Below, piece after piece: positions 40,455 through 45,273 of a stretch of 45,273 nt of DNA (positions are counted from its first letter, which is position 1; each line of letters starts with the position of its first letter). Both the position numbers and the translations under genes were made by a program. This stretch comes from Methanarcanum sp963640855 (lineage in GTDB: Archaea > Thermoplasmatota > Thermoplasmata > Methanomassiliicoccales > Methanomethylophilaceae): NCBI GenBank assembly GCA_963640855.1, contig CAVIAJ010000011.1:1-45273 (forward strand), read 5' to 3'. The notes under the pieces are model-generated. The model worked only from the letters and a program-made list of their open reading frames with translations. It was not told where the DNA came from and did no database searches.

Positions 40455-43400
40455 CATCGGTGAGTACAGGTTCAACATAATCCTCGGAAAATATTCTCTT
40501 CAGTTCTTCTTCCAGATTGCCTTCTTTTGCAAATTTCAGCGAATCGCAGAGACGGATGTTGTTTTTCTCAATCTTGATTTTTTCATCGAATCCGAGGATG
40601 AATGATTTACAGATACGGTAGATAATCTCTGTAGGAGCCAAACCGTACACCTGTTTTGCGAAAATATGCGCCAAACGTTCATTGTTATCCGGAAACAGCA
40701 TCTTAATGCGTTTGCTCTGGTAGAGTCTTTTGACAATTTCGGCAATGTACAGTCCGGATTTCATATACAGATCGGCAAAAGTCTTGGTTTCATCGTCGAA
40801 ACAGCCCGGATTCTCAATCTCAAGCTTATCGACCATGTCCTTCACAACTTTCTTCGGAGTGAAGATCTGATTGGTCTTCTGCGGCGGTATGTAATCGAAA
40901 ATGTCTTCTTCCGATGATTCATCGAAATAATTTGCCAAATTTTTCTTGACTTTCAGGAATTCTTTGACTGAATCGTTGAATACGATTTCATCGAAGAGAT
41001 GACCTTCGTAATATTCTTCGATTCCTTCATCATTGACAATCGAACCGCCGTCGCGGAGTAATCTGAATTCCTGTAAAGTTATGCTTGTGACTTCTTTGAA
41101 TACATTTCCGGGAATGATTTTGTCGAAATTTGCAAGAGTAATCTCACGTCCGTCACCGTAGGCCATGAGGAATGCGGGGATTGTTCTTGTGAATCCGCGC
41201 AGATGATTCTTGATTTTAGTTTCGACATCGCCGATTTCTTTTCTGACCTGGTCTGTCTGTATCTGCTTGACGATACTTTCTCCTGCGGATTCAACGAGTC
41301 TGTCGATTTTACCGTTGAGAGACTGTTTGAATTCCTCAGCAGCATTCTTTTTCTTTTCTCCGAACTCCTGAACGATTCTGTTGCGTTCGGCTATGGTGGA
41401 GACTTTATCGACAGCATCGTTCATTTCCAAATCAAGTGTATTCTGAATGATCTGATGTTCTTTGACAGCCTTTCTGATTGTGGCCTCGGCATCGGAATTG
41501 ATTTTGCGGTTAAGTGACTTCTGTGAGGATGCCGAAAGATCTTTTCCGTACCTGTCTTTGGCTGTTTTCAGCATAGGATTGGTAACATCTTTATCGAATC
41601 TCTTCAGCAGTTCCTTGATTTCCTGTTCTTCTTCCGAAGGTTCAAGCTTATCTTTCGCAGCATCGATGATATCTTCGATGCAATCAGGTTCGAGGTAGAT
41701 TTTGTCACCGAATAATTCCTTAGCTGTTCCTATTACCTTATCTTCCGGAATTTGGGCGTTACCTTCATCGTCGATGTAGAGAGTTTTTCCGGATGTTATC
41801 GGCCCCGAATCTTTTTTGGGTTCAAACTTTTGAATAATCGAAATAACAGAATCCGGGGCTCCGAAAACATTGCTTATGTTCTGGAACAGGAAGTTAGACA
41901 TAAAACCGGTACGGACAACTTCCTTGGAACGAAGTACTCTGGGAATCGACAGCACACGTTCGGCATCGAGTTCGATCATTCTTCCTTCGTCATCTTCTCC
42001 GATTACGGGGAAGAAATTCAGGAGTTGGCGCACATTGTTCCTGCGAAGATCCGATTCTCCTTTGCCTGAAGCTGTTTTTGCAGACAGATCGTTTGCGAAT
42101 TTTTCGTAGATTTCGAGAGTTCTGGCGGGATCGAAGTCGAAAACATATGCCGTTTCTTTTCTGCGGTATTCTTTTCCTTCTCTGAATGTGTGCGGGTTCT
42201 GTGCCCTGAATGCTGCCTGCATATACAGTGCGGGGCTGCTGATGTTTGACAGCATAAGTACTGCGGACCATTCAGGCACTGTTACGCCCGTAGTCAGCTG
42301 TCCGACGGAAATGGTAATTGTGTAATCATGTTCGGAAATCGCATTCTTAACTCTGTCAAGTGCTTTTTCTGTTTCTTTTATATCATAGATATTCCCATCA
42401 CCTGCGGCGAGAACGATTTCGTATTTTCTGAAAATCGGATGTTCTTTCAGTTTTTTAGCCAATGCTCTGGCGCTGTCGACACGGTTGAGCAACCATAATG
42501 TGTGTTTGAGTTCGTTGCGGAGTTCGGGCGTGGAGAACGGATACTTTTCCTGTGTAGCAAGAGCGTCAAGGAAAGTGTCTACGGCTGAGTCGTAAACAAA
42601 AGTGCCGTTGTTTTTTGTTTTGAAAAATTCGTTCAGATCAAATGCATACTCTTCATTATCGCCGTTGATGTCGATTCCCTGTTTGATTATTGCCTGAACA
42701 ATCTCAGACATCTGATAGGTATACATACAAAGCGTCGGGAGTCTCTCATACGGGTTCTGAGTACCGGGGATGTCTTCCCATCCGTTCTTTGCTTTCTGTT
42801 CATCAACGTATGTCCAATTGTAAATGGCATCCTGACGGAACTTATCGCTGGCTATCGCTTTGAACGGTGTTCCTGAGAGGTGAAGTGTGTATTTACGCTC
42901 GATGTGATCAAATGCTACGTCTGTTTTGAAAGTATCGACACCTTCATGAGCCTCATCAATCACTAACAAATCCCATTTTTCATCGCGGATGTGTCTGAGT
43001 TTATCGAATTTACCTCCGAAGTAGATCGATCCTTTGAGATCCTGGAGACTGAGGAATTCGATACGTTTGATCTCGGGATTTGCTTTTTTGAGTTCGTAAT
43101 ATTTCTCCTGAGTGATGATATGCGGTATGTCTCTGAGTGTATCTACTTCGCTGACGAATTTAAATCCGGATTTGTCACCGATGAATTTTTCATAGTCATC
43201 ATACCATGAATTGGCAATTGCCGGCCTGTTGGTTACGATCAATACGTTTACGGCATTCAGGCGTTTGCACAGGTCATAAACAGAGAGAGTCTTTCCGAAA
43301 CGCGGTTTTGCATTCCAAAGGAACTCTCCTTTGATATTGAGTTTGAAGTAATCCAAAGCACGTTCAACTGCTTCGTTTTGTTCATTTCTGAGAGTGTAAG

Positions 43401-43779
43401 GTATAACTTCTCTGACTTTGACAACTCCTCTGTCAGATCTGAAATCGGCGAACAGTCTTTTCGATTCTTCTCCGGAAATGTAAAACCATTCGTTTCTGTT
43501 TTCAGATTGCTGTTTTATCCCTTTTTTACGGAGGTATTCGTGAAAATCAGTATCTTTGAAGACATCCCCGGTGCCGTCATCGTAAATTGCACTGCCTTTC
43601 CATTCGAGATTCCATTTGACATCGGCTGTATGCATCTGTTGCTCCAAACGTGCATCAACATCCTGTTCGGTGTAACCGATTTTAATCCACCCGTCATGGC
43701 GTCTGATTTCAGGCGTAGTGTAGGCATAAATCATCGGGACAATTTTCTTTGCAGAACGAATGCTGATGGCCGGAGACAT
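40438..43779 (-). CDS. GIY-YIG/SF2 helicase restriction-type protein with methylase-like C-terminus
   Basis: 1113 residues in several domains. A GIY-YIG-like region at 16-60 (MIYAYTTPEI...WIKIGYT), an SF2 helicase with Walker A (KPRFGKTLS), DEAD-type box VIDEAHEG, motif III LSGTPFKA and motif VI-like QAAFRAQNP; a charged helical linker (about 680-860); and a C-terminal part, QIFTPKKVVKDMVDKL, FADLYMKSGLYI, VYGLAPTEII, which matches the N-terminal half of an N6-adenine methylase (motifs X and I) but lacks an NPPY. The methylase half with NPPY lies in the upstream gene (1 nt apart), so the pair may reconstitute a restriction-modification enzyme. The last few residues and stop (DEEPEP) come from the inserted patch, so the native C-terminus is altered. 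Confidence 0.85.
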   Translation of the reverse strand: MSPAISIRSAKKIVPMIYAYTTPEIRRHDGWIKIGYTEQDVDARLEQQMHTADVKWNLEWKGSAIYDDGTGDVFKDTDFHEYLRKKGIKQQSENRNEWFYISGEESKRLFADFRSDRGVVKVREVIPYTLRNEQNEAVERALDYFKLNIKGEFLWNAKPRFGKTLSVYDLCKRLNAVNVLIVTNRPAIANSWYDDYEKFIGDKSGFKFVSEVDTLRDIPHIITQEKYYELKKANPEIKRIEFLSLQDLKGSIYFGGKFDKLRHIRDEKWDLLVIDEAHEGVDTFKTDVAFDHIERKYTLHLSGTPFKAIASDKFRQDAIYNWTYVDEQKAKNGWEDIPGTQNPYERLPTLCMYTYQMSEIVQAIIKQGIDINGDNEEYAFDLNEFFKTKNNGTFVYDSAVDTFLDALATQEKYPFSTPELRNELKHTLWLLNRVDSARALAKKLKEHPIFRKYEIVLAAGDGNIYDIKETEKALDRVKNAISEHDYTITISVGQLTTGVTVPEWSAVLMLSNISSPALYMQAAFRAQNPHTFREGKEYRRKETAYVFDFDPARTLEIYEKFANDLSAKTASGKGESDLRRNNVRQLLNFFPVIGEDDEGRMIELDAERVLSIPRVLRSKEVVRTGFMSNFLFQNISNVFGAPDSVISIIQKFEPKKDSGPITSGKTLYIDDEGNAQIPEDKVIGTAKELFGDKIYLEPDCIEDIIDAAKDKLEPSEEEQEIKELLKRFDKDVTNPMLKTAKDRYGKDLSASSQKSLNRKINSDAEATIRKAVKEHQIIQNTLDLEMNDAVDKVSTIAERNRIVQEFGEKKKNAAEEFKQSLNGKIDRLVESAGESIVKQIQTDQVRKEIGDVETKIKNHLRGFTRTIPAFLMAYGDGREITLANFDKIIPGNVFKEVTSITLQEFRLLRDGGSIVNDEGIEEYYEGHLFDEIVFNDSVKEFLKVKKNLANYFDESSEEDIFDYIPPQKTNQIFTPKKVVKDMVDKLEIENPGCFDDETKTFADLYMKSGLYIAEIVKRLYQSKRIKMLFPDNNERLAHIFAKQVYGLAPTEIIYRICKSFILGFDEKIKIEKNNIRLCDSLKFAKEGNLEEELKRIFSEDYVEPVLTDEEPEP

Positions 43780-43780
43780 T

Positions 43781-45273
43781 TCAATTCATCTCCTGTACAT
43801 GAGATTCGATGAATTCAATCTCTTCAACGGATAACTTGTACTTCATGTATAGTTGTCTGTCGATTTCCTGAACTGATTTGGTCCAATCTATATCAGAATT
43901 TTCTGTAAAATCTTGTAGTGGCACATATTCCCACGTATCTTTGTTGGCCATTTGTGTGACCTTTAGTACAGACAACAGTGCACGTGTGAACTTACATTTG
44001 AGATATTTATCAGTAGCTTCAGCATATTTTTTCTTTTCAAACGAGCCAAAACCGATAAATGATCTGGTGTAAGCTTCATCTGGAGATAGAACTTGTGTGA
44101 TGCCTAATGGTTCCCCAAACTTACCGTTCCCATTAGCAACAGGGACAATTACCTTATAACAATACAAATTTTCATGTTTTGTATCAACATACTTAGAATC
44201 AATATATTTCCAAGTTCTTTTGTTATTGAGAATTCCAATCGTTTTAATAGAATTTTCAGACAAAATGTCGGTAAAAATCGGAATTTTTGTAAAAATATTC
44301 TTTTCAAAACGTGAATCTTTACCATCTGATCCAATGTATGATTTAAACTCAGGATAATCAGATAATAATATTTCAAGATCGAATCTGTTTTGAATGAAAA
44401 TTATGGTCGTGATACTAACAAAATCATTTTTAATTTTTGAAAGAATATTATTCAGTTTTGGATATTTTGTAAATATCTGAATTGGTGAAAAGTTGTTTTT
44501 CGAATCCATAATGGTGATGGCAACCCCTCCCTTTATTTCTTGGCCTGGAAATACTTTCGAAGCATCTTCTTCGAAATGTAATACTTTAAAATGAGGATCA
44601 TTGAGCATCTTTTGATTCCATGCTTTCGGTGTGCTTCCTGCGTTGAACAAAAATCTGGCGGGATGAATTAATTCAACAGCATCTCCGACTTCATATGCTG
44701 CATCCATAAATTCGTGATAAACTGGTGCTGCATAGGTCTTATTTCCCTCATCAGTGAATTCCTGCTGATACGGCGGATTACCGATAACAAAATCAAACAT
44801 CTTCTTACTCATCTTACCCCTCTTCTTGCAGTCCCTGAATAAAAGTGAATTATCTCTTCTCCAATCGTAAATTTTGCACGGAAGCGCTACATCTTCTTCC
44901 TGTTTCTCTTTTTTTTCAAATGAATCGAATAACGTAACCTGACGGTATTGCTGATACGGTTTGCCGAACGGCACTGTATCTTTCAGACCGTCCATCTGCC
45001 AGGTATTCCAGGCAATGATATTGGCTATTTTTTTCAGCAGAGCATCATCGGGATCTTCATTCCATTTTTCCGCATAATAATCTGCAAAGGACATCAGCAG
45101 GTTGATTCTTGCAATCAGGAGACTGTCACCCTGATATTCATAACCGTAACAGCTCTGAAATGCCCTCTCAACCCATTTAATCCATTCTTCTTTCGATTCT
45201 GCATTTTCATTCACAATGCGGATCTTTCTGTCCAATATGCCGATACGTTTCAACGGCGGAAGAATAAACTCTC
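43781..45273 (-). CDS. Eco57I-type adenine-specific DNA methylase, 5' part outside the window
   Basis: At least 497 codons, open through the window edge; a TTG at 45253 is not a convincing start because the frame continues upstream as EFILPPLKRIG. The catalytic motif IV is DFVIGNPPYQQE (about residue 159 of the visible part from 45253). Before it lies a helical region ending in YDWRRDNSLLFRD; after it VELIHPARFLF and VFPGQEIKGGVAITI. The stretch coding about residues 240-370 (44150-44560) is much richer in A/T than the rest, as expected for a target recognition domain exchanged by recombination. It would methylate the host's sites to protect against the nuclease/helicase encoded next. Ends 1 nt before the helicase ATG. 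Confidence 0.85.
   Translation of the reverse strand, partial: EFILPPLKRIGILDRKIRIVNENAESKEEWIKWVERAFQSCYGYEYQGDSLLIARINLLMSFADYYAEKWNEDPDDALLKKIANIIAWNTWQMDGLKDTVPFGKPYQQYRQVTLFDSFEKKEKQEEDVALPCKIYDWRRDNSLLFRDCKKRGKMSKKMFDFVIGNPPYQQEFTDEGNKTYAAPVYHEFMDAAYEVGDAVELIHPARFLFNAGSTPKAWNQKMLNDPHFKVLHFEEDASKVFPGQEIKGGVAITIMDSKNNFSPIQIFTKYPKLNNILSKIKNDFVSITTIIFIQNRFDLEILLSDYPEFKSYIGSDGKDSRFEKNIFTKIPIFTDILSENSIKTIGILNNKRTWKYIDSKYVDTKHENLYCYKVIVPVANGNGKFGEPLGITQVLSPDEAYTRSFIGFGSFEKKKYAEATDKYLKCKFTRALLSVLKVTQMANKDTWEYVPLQDFTENSDIDWTKSVQEIDRQLYMKYKLSVEEIEFIESHVQEMN

Noticed and set aside
1..45273. tRNA or rRNA genes
   Set aside because: I looked for T-loop and CCA-proximal patterns in the spacers and found no cloverleaf; a short or intron-bearing tRNA could still be missed by eye.

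Overview
The window is archaeal DNA of about 45% GC. It carries a group II chaperonin (thermosome), archaeal-type Trm1, THEP1, MptD and Hjc, a discriminating-type archaeal GluRS, and the archaeal riboflavin set RibB/RibL/RibC/RibH. Promoters are TATA boxes, often 22-33 nt ahead of the start codon, which suggests leaderless or short-leader mRNAs. About 40 genes end in TGA (most) or TAA; I found none ending in TAG. The single TAG inside a clearly continuous gene (12707-12709) fits a lineage that has recoded UAG. Together this suggests a host-associated member of Thermoplasmatota, most likely Methanomassiliicoccales. That placement is inference; no rRNA or methanogenesis gene is present to prove it.

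Layout. 0-5.4 kb: a CAT-like acetyltransferase diverges from a DNA-repair pair (Nre and an SPL-like radical SAM protein), followed by the thermosome and a HAD phosphatase. 5.4-8.4 kb: a lipid kinase, two translationally coupled short serine recombinases and a 36-residue membrane peptide. 8.7-10.9 kb: a class II (B12-dependent) ribonucleotide reductase. 10.9-12.2 kb: an AT-rich, palindrome-packed region with an assembly gap and no gene. 12.2-13.5 kb: an AAA/DUF4143 ATPase interrupted in frame by UAG. 13.6-17.7 kb: a minus-strand operon for a surface or polyphosphate-like module (secreted protein, Cthe_2159-type beta-helix protein, DUF4956, VTC domain). 17.8-23.1 kb: a cupin, an ion permease, a serine protease, Hjc, MptD and small unknown proteins. 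23.3-26.9 kb: THEP1-trm1-HAD operon, then purA. 27-34 kb (minus strand): UbiD-type decarboxylase, MFS exporter, gltX, feoB, and a DtxR-FeoA regulator. 34.6-36.7 kb: ribB-ribL-ribC-ribH operon.

36.7-45.3 kb is a defence island. It holds the decayed C-terminus of a type I HsdR, a HARE-HTH/PD-(D/E)XK protein, a transposase-like remnant, a PD-(D/E)XK nuclease, a giant GIY-YIG/SF2 helicase with a methylase-like tail, and an Eco57I-type adenine methylase that runs off the window. A 696-bp patch copied from the gltX/MFS junction (29667-30362) lies between the helicase and the nuclease (39759-40454), with one mismatch seen. It gives the nuclease a promoter, ribosome-binding site and first nine codons in frame, and gives the helicase its stop codon.

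Most notable points: the 696-bp patch and in-frame promoter capture; the UAG in the DUF4143 ATPase; the palindromic intergenic repeat family with its AT-rich cluster; the PCNA-box-like N-terminus of the radical SAM repair protein overlapping nre; and the GIY-YIG/helicase/methylase/nuclease system. Functions are read from sequence motifs without database searches.
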